This document shows, in pieces, positions 16,752 through 25,238 of a stretch of 64,000 bases of DNA (positions are counted from its first letter, which is position 1; each line of letters opens with the position of its first letter). The position numbers and the translations under genes were made by a program. Below the pieces are notes generated by a model. That model was given only the letters and a program-made list of their open reading frames with translations. It did not search any database and was not told where the DNA came from. This stretch comes from Roseateles_C aquae (lineage in GTDB: Bacteria > Pseudomonadota > Gammaproteobacteria > Burkholderiales > Burkholderiaceae_C). The DNA lies in contig NZ_JAVXZY010000007.1 in the NCBI RefSeq assembly GCF_032337115.1, positions 1 to 64,000 on the forward strand, given 5' to 3'.

Positions 16752-17102
16752 ATGCCCTGGATCATCACCAAGTACCTGATCACCGCCGCCCTGGTCGTCG
16801 GCATCTCCGAGCTGGCCAAGCGCAGTGATCGCCTGGGTGGCCTGATCGCCGCGCTGCCGCTGGTGACGGTGCTGACGCTGATCTGGCTGCAGCTGGAGCG
16901 CCAGCCCAGCGAGAAGATCGCCAACCACGCCTGGTACACCTTCTGGTACGTGCTGCCCACGCTGCCGATGTTCCTGCTCTTCCCCTGGCTGCTGAACCGC
17001 CTGGGCTTCTGGCCGGCGCTGGTGGCTTGCCTGCTGATCACCGTGCTCGCCTTTGCCGCGCTGGCCTTGCTGCTGCGCCGCTTCGGCATCGAGTTGCTCT
17101 GA
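16752..17102 (+). CDS. DUF3147 family membrane protein
   Basis: The 116-residue protein has four hydrophobic segments and the family-typical features GxSELAKRS near residue 20 and GGLIAALPLVTVL soon after. Members of DUF3147 are small inner-membrane proteins of unknown role. The stop overlaps the start of the response regulator gene (TGATG), so it is probably the first gene of the two-component operon. Confidence 0.78.
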   Translation: MPWIITKYLITAALVVGISELAKRSDRLGGLIAALPLVTVLTLIWLQLERQPSEKIANHAWYTFWYVLPTLPMFLLFPWLLNRLGFWPALVACLLITVLAFAALALLLRRFGIELL

Positions 17103-17761
17103 TGCACGTCCTGCTGATCGAAGACGACCTCGCGCTCGGCCAGAGCCTGCAGGCCGCCCTGCGCGCCGAGGGGCACAGCAGCCACTGGTGGCGACGCGCC
17201 GCCGATGCGCCGCTGCGCCTCGATGATGAGCCGCTGGATGCGGTGCTGCTCGACCTCGGCCTGCCCGACGGCAGCGGCCAGCAGCTGCTGGCACGCTGGC
17301 GCGCCCAGGGCAGCAGCGTGCCCATCCTGCTGATCACCGCGCGGGCAGCGCTGCAGGACCGGCTCGACGGCTTCGATGCCGGCGCCGACGACTACCTGAT
17401 CAAGCCCTTCGAGATCCCCGAACTGCTGGCCCGGCTGCGCGTGGCAGTGCGCCGCGCCGCCCAACAGAGCAGCGACGTCTGGCAGTTCGGTGCCTTGCGC
17501 ATCGAGGCGCAGCGCCACCGCGCGCTGCTGAACGACCAGGAGCTGGCGCTGTCGCCGCGCGAGTTCCAGCTGCTGCTGGCGCTGGCGCGCGAGAACGGCG
17601 GCGTGGTGCCCAAGGCCCAGCTGGCGCAGCGCATGGTGCCGCTGGGCGAGGCGCTGGACTTCGGCGCGCTGGAGGTGCATCTGTCCAATCTGCGCCGCAA
17701 GATCGGGTCTGAGCGCATCGGCACGCTGCGCGGCGTTGGCTATTGGCTGCAGTCGCTATGA
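17102..17761 (+). CDS. OmpR/PhoB-type response regulator (QseB/PmrA-like)
   Basis: The 219-residue protein has an N-terminal receiver with the acidic pair EDD (7-9), phospho-acceptor Asp51 in LLDLGLPDGSG and the Lys of IKPF near residue 101. A C-terminal winged helix ends with VHLSNLRRKIG and GVGYWL. The domain order and the QseB/PmrA-like sequence fit control of envelope or membrane-modification genes. The gene overlaps both neighbours by a few bases and forms an operon with the kinase that follows. Confidence 0.9.
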   Translation: MHVLLIEDDLALGQSLQAALRAEGHSSHWWRRAADAPLRLDDEPLDAVLLDLGLPDGSGQQLLARWRAQGSSVPILLITARAALQDRLDGFDAGADDYLIKPFEIPELLARLRVAVRRAAQQSSDVWQFGALRIEAQRHRALLNDQELALSPREFQLLLALARENGGVVPKAQLAQRMVPLGEALDFGALEVHLSNLRRKIGSERIGTLRGVGYWLQSL

Positions 17762-19161
17762 ACTGGCCGCGCTGGATGCGCCCCAGCCTCGGCCGGCGGC
17801 TGCTGCTGGCCTTGTTGATCGCCACCGGCCTGGTCACGCTGGCGCTGCTGACGCAGCAATACATCGGCTACCGGCAGTCCATGCAATCGGCACCCGGCGT
17901 GCAGCAGCTGGGCCGCATCTTGCTGGCCGGCGTCGAGACGCTGGAGCAGCCGGCACAGGCCATCGTTGGGCTGCAGGGCCAGCTCGGCGAGGTCAACCAG
18001 ATGCGCCGCGAGGCCAAGCTGCTGCCCGGCGATTTGCTGCTGCAGCTGTTCGACAGCCAAGGCCACCTGCTCTGGACCTCGGCACCGGCGCCCGCAGTCA
18101 CGCAGGCCGGCATCAGCGAGCCCCAGCTGGGCCAGCAGCGCTATTGGGCGGCACGGTTGGACGGGAAACGCTGGTCGCTGGTGCTGGCCGAGCCGCGGCT
18201 GCCCGATCAAGATGTCTTGAGCTGGCTGGCGCGCGAGTTGAGCGAGTCGCTGCTGATCGCCTTTCCGCTGATCCTGCTGCCGATGTGGCTGGCCGTGCAT
18301 CGTGGCCTGGCACCGCTGCGCCAGCTGGTTAGGCGCATTGCCCGCCTCGATGGCGAAGCCGCGCTGCAACCGCTGGGCCTGGATCTGCGCTACACCGAGC
18401 TGCAACCGCTGGGCCGGGCCTTCGAATCGCTGCAGCAGCGGCTGCGCCGCTTGCTGGCACGTGAGCGCGCATTTGTCCACGATGCCGCCCATGAGCTGCG
18501 CACACCGCTGGCCACGCTGGCCGCCCAGGCCCATCTGCTCGAACAGGCCGACAGCCCCGAGGCGCGCAGCGCCGCCGCGCAGGCGCTTCAGCTCACACTC
18601 AAACGTACCGCCCATCTGTCACAGCAGCTGCTCGACCTGGCCGCGCTGGACCAGCAGGCCGGCGGCCGGCGCGAGACGCTGGACCTGGTCGAGCTGCTGG
18701 GTCGCCATCTGATCGAGGCCTTGCCGCGGGCCAAGGCGCGCGGGCTGGAACTCAGCCTGCAGGCGCCCGATCAGCTCAGCGTCACGCTGGAGAGCGCGGC
18801 GCTGCAATCGATCGTGCAGAACCTGATCGACAACGCCCTGGCCTATGTGCCCGCTGGCGGCCATATCGAGCTGACGCTGGCCGTCCGGGGCGATGGTGTC
18901 GAGCTGCGGGTGGCCGACGACGGCCCCGGCATTGCCGCCGAGGAGCGCGAGCGCGTCTTCGAGCGCTTCCACCGCGGCGCCGGCCAGCAGCAGCCGGGCA
19001 GCGGCCTGGGCCTGGCCATCGTCCGCCAGGCCGCGCTGCGCCTGGGCGCCCAGCTGCACCTCAGCGATGGCCTGGCTGGTCGTGGCGTCGGCTTCGTGCT
19101 TCGCCTGCCGCCGCAAGTGCTGCAAGTGCCGCCAGCCGCCACGGCCTTTGGCGAGTCTTAA
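17758..19161 (+). CDS. Sensor histidine kinase (QseC-like)
   Basis: The 467-residue kinase has two membrane helices (about 13-33 and 160-183) flanking a periplasmic sensor of about 125 residues, a HAMP-like linker, and the H-box HDAAHELRTPL with phospho-acceptor His245. The ATP domain shows the N-box (LIDNALAYVP), the G1 box DDGPGI and the G2 box GSGLGLAI. The ATG overlaps the regulator stop (ATGA). It should phosphorylate the regulator encoded just upstream. Confidence 0.9.
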   Translation: MNWPRWMRPSLGRRLLLALLIATGLVTLALLTQQYIGYRQSMQSAPGVQQLGRILLAGVETLEQPAQAIVGLQGQLGEVNQMRREAKLLPGDLLLQLFDSQGHLLWTSAPAPAVTQAGISEPQLGQQRYWAARLDGKRWSLVLAEPRLPDQDVLSWLARELSESLLIAFPLILLPMWLAVHRGLAPLRQLVRRIARLDGEAALQPLGLDLRYTELQPLGRAFESLQQRLRRLLARERAFVHDAAHELRTPLATLAAQAHLLEQADSPEARSAAAQALQLTLKRTAHLSQQLLDLAALDQQAGGRRETLDLVELLGRHLIEALPRAKARGLELSLQAPDQLSVTLESAALQSIVQNLIDNALAYVPAGGHIELTLAVRGDGVELRVADDGPGIAAEERERVFERFHRGAGQQQPGSGLGLAIVRQAALRLGAQLHLSDGLAGRGVGFVLRLPPQVLQVPPAATAFGES

Positions 19162-19204
19162 GCTAGGGTTTTCCACAATCCGTCCACGATACAGGAGGAC
19201 GGAA

Positions 19205-20407
19205 TTGACTCATCACAACTACACCCTCAGCCGGCGCCGTTGGCTGATCAACAGCAGTGCCCTGCTCGCTGTCGGCGGCCTGGCCGCCTGCGGGGGCGGC
19301 CACGCCGATCCCAGGCTGGACCTGGCCGTGCAGCAGGCCAGGCAACGCTGCCAGCAGGCCGCCGACCGTGCCGTGGCCGCCGGCCTCGTCGGCGCCGTCT
19401 TCGGCCAGCTCCTCAGCCAGCCCGACGACACCTTGCCCCTGGCCGCGGCCGGCCGCAGCGCCCTGCAGCAGGGTCGCCCGCTCGACGGCAGCGAGCGCTT
19501 CGGCATCGGCTCCAACGCCAAGGCGATGACGGCGGCGCTGGCCGCCAGGCTGGTCGAGCAAGGCAAGCTGCGCTGGGACAGCCGCGCCGCCGAGCTGCTC
19601 AAGCCCGAGCTGCTGCACCCCGACCATCAAGACCTGACCCTGGCTCAGCTGCTTGACCACAAGGGTGCCATCCTGCCCTTCAACACCGAGGTCGATCCGC
19701 CGGTCTTTCTGGCCTATCTGCAGAGCCATGCCGGCCCACTGCCAAGCGACGAAGGTGGTCGCCGGCTGTTCTTCTGCCGCTGGCTGCTGGCCCAGCCGGC
19801 CCCGCAAGGCGTGCGGCCGGGGCGCGATTTCCTCTACTCCAACGCCGGCTTCGCGATGGCCGGCGCGATGCTGGAAGCGGCCACCGGTCAGCGCTTCACC
19901 ACCCTGTTCGAACAGCAGCTGTGTCAGCCGCTGGGCCTCGCGGTCGCCTGGGCCGAACCCGACCCGGCCAAGGAGCCGCAAGGCCATGTCGGCGATAGCG
20001 CGCAGCAGCTGCAGCTCTACGAGGCCCTGCCGGCCGAGCAACAGCTTTGGTTCGATGTGCTGCGGCCGGCCGGCGGCGTGCGCCTGGCCGGTGCCGAGTA
20101 CGGCCGCTGGCTGCGCTGGCATATGCAGGCCCTGCAGGGCCGCAGCACGCCACTGGCTGCGAGCTATCTGCAGCGCCTGAAGACGCTGACGACCGGCGAC
20201 TACGCGCTCGGCTGGGCCGCGGCGACGGCCAACGGCCAGGCCCAGCTCGGTCACAACGGTGCCGAGGCCGGCTTCATGGCCGCCGTGACCTTGCGCCAGG
20301 ACGGCAGCCAGGCCGCCTTCACGATGAGCAATACCTTCGGCTGGCGTGCCGATGGCAGCAGCTGGGTGTTGGAGGCGCTGAACCAGGGCTTGCTGGGCCT
20401 GCTCTGA
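19205..20407 (+). CDS. Class C beta-lactamase-like serine hydrolase, predicted lipoprotein
   Basis: A TTG start at 19205 is preceded by a perfect AGGAGG (19193-19198) six bases away, and it places a signal sequence exactly at the N-terminus. The signal has three Arg (SRRRWL), a hydrophobic core and the lipobox LAAC with Cys29, so the protein is probably an outer- or inner-membrane lipoprotein, possibly exported by Tat. The beta-lactamase/EstB fold shows S-N-A-K (Ser103, Lys106) and Y-S-N (Tyr211). It could be an esterase, peptidase or beta-lactamase; the catalytic set does not decide. The total of 400 residues is normal for the family. Confidence 0.82.
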   Translation: MTHHNYTLSRRRWLINSSALLAVGGLAACGGGHADPRLDLAVQQARQRCQQAADRAVAAGLVGAVFGQLLSQPDDTLPLAAAGRSALQQGRPLDGSERFGIGSNAKAMTAALAARLVEQGKLRWDSRAAELLKPELLHPDHQDLTLAQLLDHKGAILPFNTEVDPPVFLAYLQSHAGPLPSDEGGRRLFFCRWLLAQPAPQGVRPGRDFLYSNAGFAMAGAMLEAATGQRFTTLFEQQLCQPLGLAVAWAEPDPAKEPQGHVGDSAQQLQLYEALPAEQQLWFDVLRPAGGVRLAGAEYGRWLRWHMQALQGRSTPLAASYLQRLKTLTTGDYALGWAAATANGQAQLGHNGAEAGFMAAVTLRQDGSQAAFTMSNTFGWRADGSSWVLEALNQGLLGLL

Positions 20408-20504
20408 ATAAGGCAGGCATTGTTTGCCGAGCGCCGCGGCAAGGCTTTCGCCACTGCCACGATTCAGGCACACTCGCCGGCATGTTGAACCGCAGCGGCA
20501 AGAC

Positions 20505-21254
20505 ATGACCCCGCAGCGCCCGGCCGCCCGTCGTGCGCTGCTGCTCGCTGCACTGGCGCAGCTGGCCGGCCCGCTGCGCGCCGAGGACGCCGGGCTGCGC
20601 CTGGTCAGCGCCGACTTCCCACCGCTGCTCAGCGCCAGCGACAAGCAAGGCGGCCCGTTGGGCGAACTGCTGCAAAAGCTCGGTGAGCAGGCCGGCTTCA
20701 ACCTCAAGCCGGAGTTCTACCCCTTCGCCCGCGCGCTGCTGCTGGCGCGCAACGGGCCCGGCGTGCTGATGGCACCGGTTGGTCGAACACCGGATCGCGA
20801 GACACAGTACCGCTGGCTCTTGCCGCTCTATACCCAGCGCTACCACCTGCTCAGCCGGCATGACCGCTGGCCCAGCCCACCGCCCCTGGCCGAGCTGCGC
20901 TACCGCAAGGTGCTGGTGCTGCGCGGCTCGATCAGCACGCAAAGCCTGCGGCGACAGGGCTTTCAGAACATCCGCGAAGAAAGCAATTACGAAACGATTC
21001 TGCGCCGCCTCGACGAGGGCAGCGCCGATCTGGCCTATGGCAGCCAGATCGTCATCCATGGCGCGCTGCACAGCAGCGGCAGGCATGAGGGCGACTATCA
21101 GCTCGGCCAGTCCTTCGACAGCACCGAGGTCTGGCTGGTCGGCTCGCCCGATGTCAGCGATGTCCAGGCCCAGGCGCTGCAGGCGGCGATGGAGCGCTTG
21201 CGTGCCGATGGCAGCCTGCAGCAGTTCTTGAACAAGATCGGCCTGGCGCGCTGA
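20505..21254 (+). CDS. Periplasmic substrate-binding-like protein (SBP_bac_3 type)
   Basis: The 249-residue product has a short signal peptide ending at LRAED and then a bilobed amino-acid-type binding protein fold (FPPLLSASDKQGGPLGELLQKLG, and later the hinge-like YRKVLVLRGSISTQSL). No ABC permease or ATPase is adjacent, which is common for this orphan group in Burkholderiales. Ligand unknown. ATG at 20505 is the first that gives a clean signal peptide. Confidence 0.7.
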   Translation: MTPQRPAARRALLLAALAQLAGPLRAEDAGLRLVSADFPPLLSASDKQGGPLGELLQKLGEQAGFNLKPEFYPFARALLLARNGPGVLMAPVGRTPDRETQYRWLLPLYTQRYHLLSRHDRWPSPPPLAELRYRKVLVLRGSISTQSLRRQGFQNIREESNYETILRRLDEGSADLAYGSQIVIHGALHSSGRHEGDYQLGQSFDSTEVWLVGSPDVSDVQAQALQAAMERLRADGSLQQFLNKIGLAR

Positions 21255-21278
21255 TCAAAGGCAGCAAGAAGAGCTCGA

Positions 21279-21284
21279 TATAAT
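21279..21284 (+). promoter_or_regulatory. -10 box of the metX leader transcript
   Basis: TATAAT matches the sigma-70 consensus perfectly. Initiation about seven bases later (near 21291) would begin exactly at the riboswitch. I do not see a convincing -35 box 17 bases upstream. Confidence 0.6.
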
Positions 21285-21292
21285 CGCCGCCA

Positions 21293-21346
21293 CAGCGCCG
21301 ATTTGTTCCGAATTGCGGGCGCTCAATAAATTCCGCTAAAGAGGGG
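21293..21346 (+). ncRNA. SAM-II riboswitch (S-adenosylmethionine aptamer) upstream of metX
   Basis: The stretch lines up with the known SAM-II aptamer. AGCGCC (21294-21299) pairs with GGCGCT (21318-21323) as stem P1. Between and after them lie the conserved blocks GATTT, CCG, ATTGC, AATAAAT and GCTAAAGAGGGG in the right order. GCGG (21315-21318) and CCGC (21333-21336) can form part of the pseudoknot. SAM-II binds S-adenosylmethionine and shuts off methionine synthesis. It sits between a perfect -10 box and metX, and is followed by an intrinsic terminator. Confidence 0.85.
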
Positions 21347-21355
21347 CGCTCCAGC

Positions 21356-21391
21356 AACCGGCGTCCGCATCTTCTGGCGGAGCCGGTTTTT
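21356..21391 (+). terminator. Intrinsic terminator of the metX leader
   Basis: AACCGGC (21356-21362) pairs with GCCGGTT (21382-21388), and inside it CCGC (21365-21368) pairs with GCGG (21377-21380). A run of five T residues starts at 21387. It lies 9 bases after the riboswitch and 20 bases before the metX ATG, so the riboswitch probably acts on transcription. Confidence 0.8.
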
Positions 21392-21411
21392 GCTTTTGGA
21401 GAGTCACCTTT

Positions 21412-22587
21412 ATGGCCTCAAGCTCGGTGGGCGACGTCTCGCCCCAGCGCCTGCGCTTCGAATCAGCGCTGCCGCTGCGCAGCGGCGCGCAGATCCGCGA
21501 CTACGAACTGGTCTACGAGACCTACGGCCGGCTCAATGCCGACAAATCCAACGCGGTGCTGGTCTGCCATGCGCTGAACGCCAGCCACCACCTCGCCGGC
21601 ACTTACGCAGGCCAGGACAAGAGCGAGGGCTGGTGGGACAACCTGATCGGCCCCGGCAAACCGTTGGACACCGACAAGTTCTTCGTCATCGGCATCAACA
21701 ACCTCGGCTCCTGCTTCGGCTCGACCGGGCCCATGCACCAGAACCCGGACACCGGCCGCATCTATGGCGCCGATTTCCCGGTCGTCACCGTGCACGACTG
21801 GGTCGATGCCCAGGCGCGCGTGCTCGATCGGCTGGGCATCACGCAGCTGGCCGCCGTGCTGGGCGGCTCGCTCGGTGGCATGCAGGCGCTGGACTGGTCG
21901 CTGCGCTACCCGGAACGCATGCGCCATTGCATCGCCATCGCCACCGCACCCAGCCTGTCGGCACAGAACATCGCCTTCAACGAGGTGGCGCGGCGCGCCA
22001 TCGTCACCGACCCCGACTTTCACGGCGGCTTCTTCTACGAGCACGGCGTGGTGCCCAAGCGCGGCCTGCGCGTGGCACGGATGATCGGCCACATCACCTA
22101 TCTCAGCGACGATGTGATGGAGACGAAGTTCGGCCGCAAGATGCGAGAGGCTCAAGGGGCCCTCCCCTTGAGCGGCACGCCGTCAGACGACTATGCCTAC
22201 TCGACCCAGGACATCGAGTTCCAGATCGAGAGCTATCTGCGCCACCAGGGCGACAAGTTCAGCGAGTACTTCGACGCCAACACCTATCTGCTGATCACCC
22301 GGGCGCTGGACTATTTCGACCCGGCCCGCGAGCACGGCGGTGATCTCTCGCGCACCTTTGCCAGCAGCCGCTGCAAATACCTGTTAGCCAGCTTCACCAC
22401 CGACTGGCGCTTCTCGCCGGCGCGCTCGCGCGAGATCGTCAAGGCGCTGCTGGATAACAAGCGCGACGTCTCCTACGCGGAGATCGATGCGCCGCACGGC
22501 CACGACGCCTTCCTGCTCGAAGACCCGCGCTACCACGGCCTGCTGCGCGCCTATTTCCAACGCATCGCCAAGGAGTTCAGCGCATGA
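21412..22587 (+). CDS. metX: Homoserine O-acyltransferase (MetX family)
   Basis: MetX activates homoserine by O-acylation in methionine biosynthesis. The alpha/beta hydrolase fold shows the nucleophile Ser153 in GGSLGGMQ, the acid in TTDWRF and the His in APHGHDAF. The family also contains succinyltransferases, and proteobacterial members of this type may use succinyl-CoA, so the acyl donor is not fixed by the sequence seen. An insertion of about ten residues after KFGRKMREA is not present in the Burkholderia form I recall. ATG at 21412 follows GGAGAG. The gene overlaps metW by four bases and is controlled by the SAM-II riboswitch. Confidence 0.92.
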   Translation: MASSSVGDVSPQRLRFESALPLRSGAQIRDYELVYETYGRLNADKSNAVLVCHALNASHHLAGTYAGQDKSEGWWDNLIGPGKPLDTDKFFVIGINNLGSCFGSTGPMHQNPDTGRIYGADFPVVTVHDWVDAQARVLDRLGITQLAAVLGGSLGGMQALDWSLRYPERMRHCIAIATAPSLSAQNIAFNEVARRAIVTDPDFHGGFFYEHGVVPKRGLRVARMIGHITYLSDDVMETKFGRKMREAQGALPLSGTPSDDYAYSTQDIEFQIESYLRHQGDKFSEYFDANTYLLITRALDYFDPAREHGGDLSRTFASSRCKYLLASFTTDWRFSPARSREIVKALLDNKRDVSYAEIDAPHGHDAFLLEDPRYHGLLRAYFQRIAKEFSA

Positions 22588-23171
22588 ACAGCATCAGCCC
22601 CGTGATGAAGACCATCGCCGAGCTGGTGCCGGCCGGCTCGCGCGTGCTGGACCTCGGCTGCGGCACCGGCGAGCTGCTGGCCTGGCTGCAGGCGCACAAG
22701 GGCTGCAGCGGCTATGGCGTCGAGCTCGATGACGCCAATCTGCTCGCCTGTGCGCAGCGCGGCGTCAACGTCATCCAGCTGAACCTGGAGGAAGGCCTGT
22801 CCATCTTCGAGGACCAGAGCTTTGACGTCGTGCTGCAGCTGGAAACGCTGCAGCATCTGCGCAATACCGAGGCCATGCTGCGCGAGACCGCGCGGGTGGG
22901 CCGCACCGGCATCGTCAGCTTCCCCAACTTCGCCCACTGGCCGAACCGGCTGCAGGTGCTGCTTGGGCGCATGCCGGTGACCCGGGTGCTGCCTTATGAG
23001 TGGTACGACACGCCGAACATTCGCGTTGGCACCTTTGCCGATTTCGAGGTGCTGGCGCGCAAGAACCGGCTGCGCATCCTGGACAGCTTTGGCATCCAGA
23101 ACGGCCAGCCGGTGCGTACGGCGCCGAACCTGCTGGCCAGCATGGCCGTGTTCAAGTTCGACCGCGGCTGA
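22584..23171 (+). CDS. metW: Methionine biosynthesis protein MetW
   Basis: The 195-residue protein has the Rossmann-type SAM-binding motif LDLGCGTGELLAW (about 22-34) and the family signature YEWYDTPNIRVGT near residue 135. MetW works with MetX in homoserine acylation in many alpha- and betaproteobacteria. The ATG overlaps the metX stop (ATGA), which gives coupled translation under the same riboswitch. Confidence 0.92.
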   Translation: MNSISPVMKTIAELVPAGSRVLDLGCGTGELLAWLQAHKGCSGYGVELDDANLLACAQRGVNVIQLNLEEGLSIFEDQSFDVVLQLETLQHLRNTEAMLRETARVGRTGIVSFPNFAHWPNRLQVLLGRMPVTRVLPYEWYDTPNIRVGTFADFEVLARKNRLRILDSFGIQNGQPVRTAPNLLASMAVFKFDRG

Positions 23172-23203
23172 TCAGGGCCCACGCCGACTGATGCAGACCT
23201 TCC

Positions 23204-24595
23204 TTAGCGCAGCACCTCGCGCAGAAAGCTGATCGTCCGTGCCCAGCCCTGCTGCTGGGCGCGGGCATCGGCCGCCGGCTGGCCACCGAGCTTCATCGGG
23301 CCGGCGTTGTTGAGGGCGGTGGGCGTGCCGCCCAGGCTGGTGATGCCGTGGCCGGCGCCCTCGAACACCATCAGCTCGGTCTTCAGGCCGGCGCTGGCGC
23401 GGCGGGCGGCGACCGAGCGCGCCATGCCGCCGGAGTCCCAGACCTGATCGTCGGAGCCGGCGATCAGCAGCACCGGCGCGGCGATCTTCTCGACCTCGAT
23501 CCGCGCGGCTGCCGCGGCCTCCGCATGGCTGGCACGGCCGGCATCGTGCGGCCGGCGCAGCAGCACCGGCTGGCCGCTCATGAAACCGGCCACTTCCTCG
23601 GCATAGCCCTGGTAGGGCACGAAGTGCAGCGGCTTGCCCTGCCAGCTGAACGAGGGCTGGCCCATCGCGCCGCGCTGCATGTCAAAGCCCTCCCAGATCA
23701 CATCGCTGGGCACGACGGCGACCACCCCCTTGAAGCCGGCGATGCGGCTGGCGCCGGCCAGCACAAACTCGCCGCCCTTGGATGCGCCCCACAGCGCGAT
23801 GCGGCTGGCATCGACCTCGGGCTGCTCGCGCAGCCAGTTGCGCGCCGTTTCCAGCAGGCCCAGCTCAATATGGGCAAAGCTGGTCGGCAGGGCCGGCAAC
23901 TCCGGCGCCATCGGGCCCTGGGCGCCCCAGCGCGGCGGCGAGTAGTAGGGCAGGGCCAGCGCGGCCAAGCCACGCGCCGCCAAGGCCTCGGCCATGTGAA
24001 CGGCTGTTGACGAGCCGCCTTCGGAGCCGCCCAGCACGATCACCACGGGCAGCGCCGCCGCCGCGTTCTTGGGCCAGACCAGGCGGGCGCCGGGCAGCGA
24101 CGCGACATTGCGCCCCTGCACGAGCGGCTCGGCTGGCAGCCAGCGCAAGTTCAATTCGGCCACACGATGCGGTGCGCCCTCGGCGTCACGGCCCAAGGCT
24201 TCCAGCAAGAGCTGGCCGGCAGGCGCATCGGCGGCCGGCACGCCCTGCGGCTCGCCCCGCACCGGCAGGGCCGACCAAAACAGGCCGCGGCCGTCGACGC
24301 CGGCATAGCTGCCCGACAGCGGCGCCTGCCGCTCGGGGTCGATGCGCCCCTGCGCATCGGCTTCGAACAGCGCCTCGGCGCGCAGCAGCGCCGGCCCGAT
24401 GCCGGGCAAGGTGGCGCGGCGGCTCAGCCGCAGCGTAAGGCGCTCGCCCGGCGTGGCGCCGCTCAAGGCCAGCGTCTGCGGCTCGCCCTGCAGCACCTCG
24501 GCGGCAGGCGCCACCTCCAGCCGCGGCGCCGCGGCCAGCGGGCCGGCCAGGCTGAGCAGCAAGGCCATCATCAGTCGGTTCATCGGTGATTGCAT
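23204..24595 (-). CDS. BAAT/acyl-CoA thioester hydrolase family protein
   Basis: The 463-residue product has a signal peptide (ending about LAAAP), an N-terminal beta-sandwich of the acyl-CoA thioester hydrolase/BAAT type (PGERLTLRLSRR) and a C-terminal alpha/beta hydrolase domain with the nucleophile elbow G-A-S-K-G and a late DDQVWDSG acid loop and GHG His. Export suggests it does not meet cytosolic CoA esters, so the real substrate is open. ATG at 24595 is chosen because GGAG lies seven bases before it; upstream codons in the frame have no ribosome site. Confidence 0.8.
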   Translation of the reverse strand: MQSPMNRLMMALLLSLAGPLAAAPRLEVAPAAEVLQGEPQTLALSGATPGERLTLRLSRRATLPGIGPALLRAEALFEADAQGRIDPERQAPLSGSYAGVDGRGLFWSALPVRGEPQGVPAADAPAGQLLLEALGRDAEGAPHRVAELNLRWLPAEPLVQGRNVASLPGARLVWPKNAAAALPVVIVLGGSEGGSSTAVHMAEALAARGLAALALPYYSPPRWGAQGPMAPELPALPTSFAHIELGLLETARNWLREQPEVDASRIALWGASKGGEFVLAGASRIAGFKGVVAVVPSDVIWEGFDMQRGAMGQPSFSWQGKPLHFVPYQGYAEEVAGFMSGQPVLLRRPHDAGRASHAEAAAAARIEVEKIAAPVLLIAGSDDQVWDSGGMARSVAARRASAGLKTELMVFEGAGHGITSLGGTPTALNNAGPMKLGGQPAADARAQQQGWARTISFLREVLR

Positions 24596-24788
24596 CGTGA
24601 TCTCCATCGCTCGGTGATTGATGCCTTCAGTGTGGCGAGCGCTGCCCCGCCCGGCCGCCACCGGTCGCCGGTTCGACAGCGGCGGCGCCGGATCGACAGC
24701 AGCGAGGACGGGCGGTGCACCATGACCATGCTCACCACTCCGCCGGCTCGGCCATACTCTGCCGACCCCACTCGCTCAGGAGCACCCC

Positions 24789-25157
24789 ATGATTGGCTAC
24801 ACCACCCTCGGCACCAATGACCTGCCACGCGCCTCTGCCTTCTACGACGCGCTGTTCGCCGTCATCGGCGCCAAGCGGCTGATGGAGTTCGAGCGCGGCA
24901 TCGCCTGGGGCGTAGCCATGGACAAGCCCGGCTTCGGCGTCATGCTGCCCTTTGACGGTCAGCCGGCCAGCGTCGGCAACGGCGTGATGATCGCCCTGGT
25001 CGTCGACAGCCAGGACAAGGTCCAGGCCCTGCATGCCAAGGCGCTGGCCCTGGGTGGCAAGGACGAAGGCGCGCCCGGCCTGCGCGGCGGCGGCTTCTAC
25101 GCGGCCTATTTCCGCGATCTGGACGGCAACAAGCTGAATGCCTTCTGCATGGGCTGA
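24789..25157 (+). CDS. VOC (glyoxalase/bleomycin resistance) family protein
   Basis: The 122-residue protein shows a single beta-alpha-beta-beta-beta pair typical of VOC proteins, starting IGYTTLGTNDLPRASAFYDALF and ending with YAAYFRDLDGNKLNAFC. The latter carries the Asp-x-x-Gly-Asn-Lys pattern that closes the metal site. Members bind or turn over varied small molecules; none can be assigned. Monocistronic. Confidence 0.85.
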   Translation: MIGYTTLGTNDLPRASAFYDALFAVIGAKRLMEFERGIAWGVAMDKPGFGVMLPFDGQPASVGNGVMIALVVDSQDKVQALHAKALALGGKDEGAPGLRGGGFYAAYFRDLDGNKLNAFCMG

Positions 25158-25238
25158 GCGATCCCCCTAGACCAGCGGACTGTTGCAAAGCACGCCGGCG
25201 GCGTAAGCTGCCAAGGCAGCGACTGCGGGAGCGCGTCC

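Noticed and set aside
19205..20407. Confident annotation as AmpC beta-lactamase
   Set aside because: S-x-x-K and Y-S-N are shared by esterases and DD-peptidases of the same fold, and no ampR or AmpC-specific features are seen.
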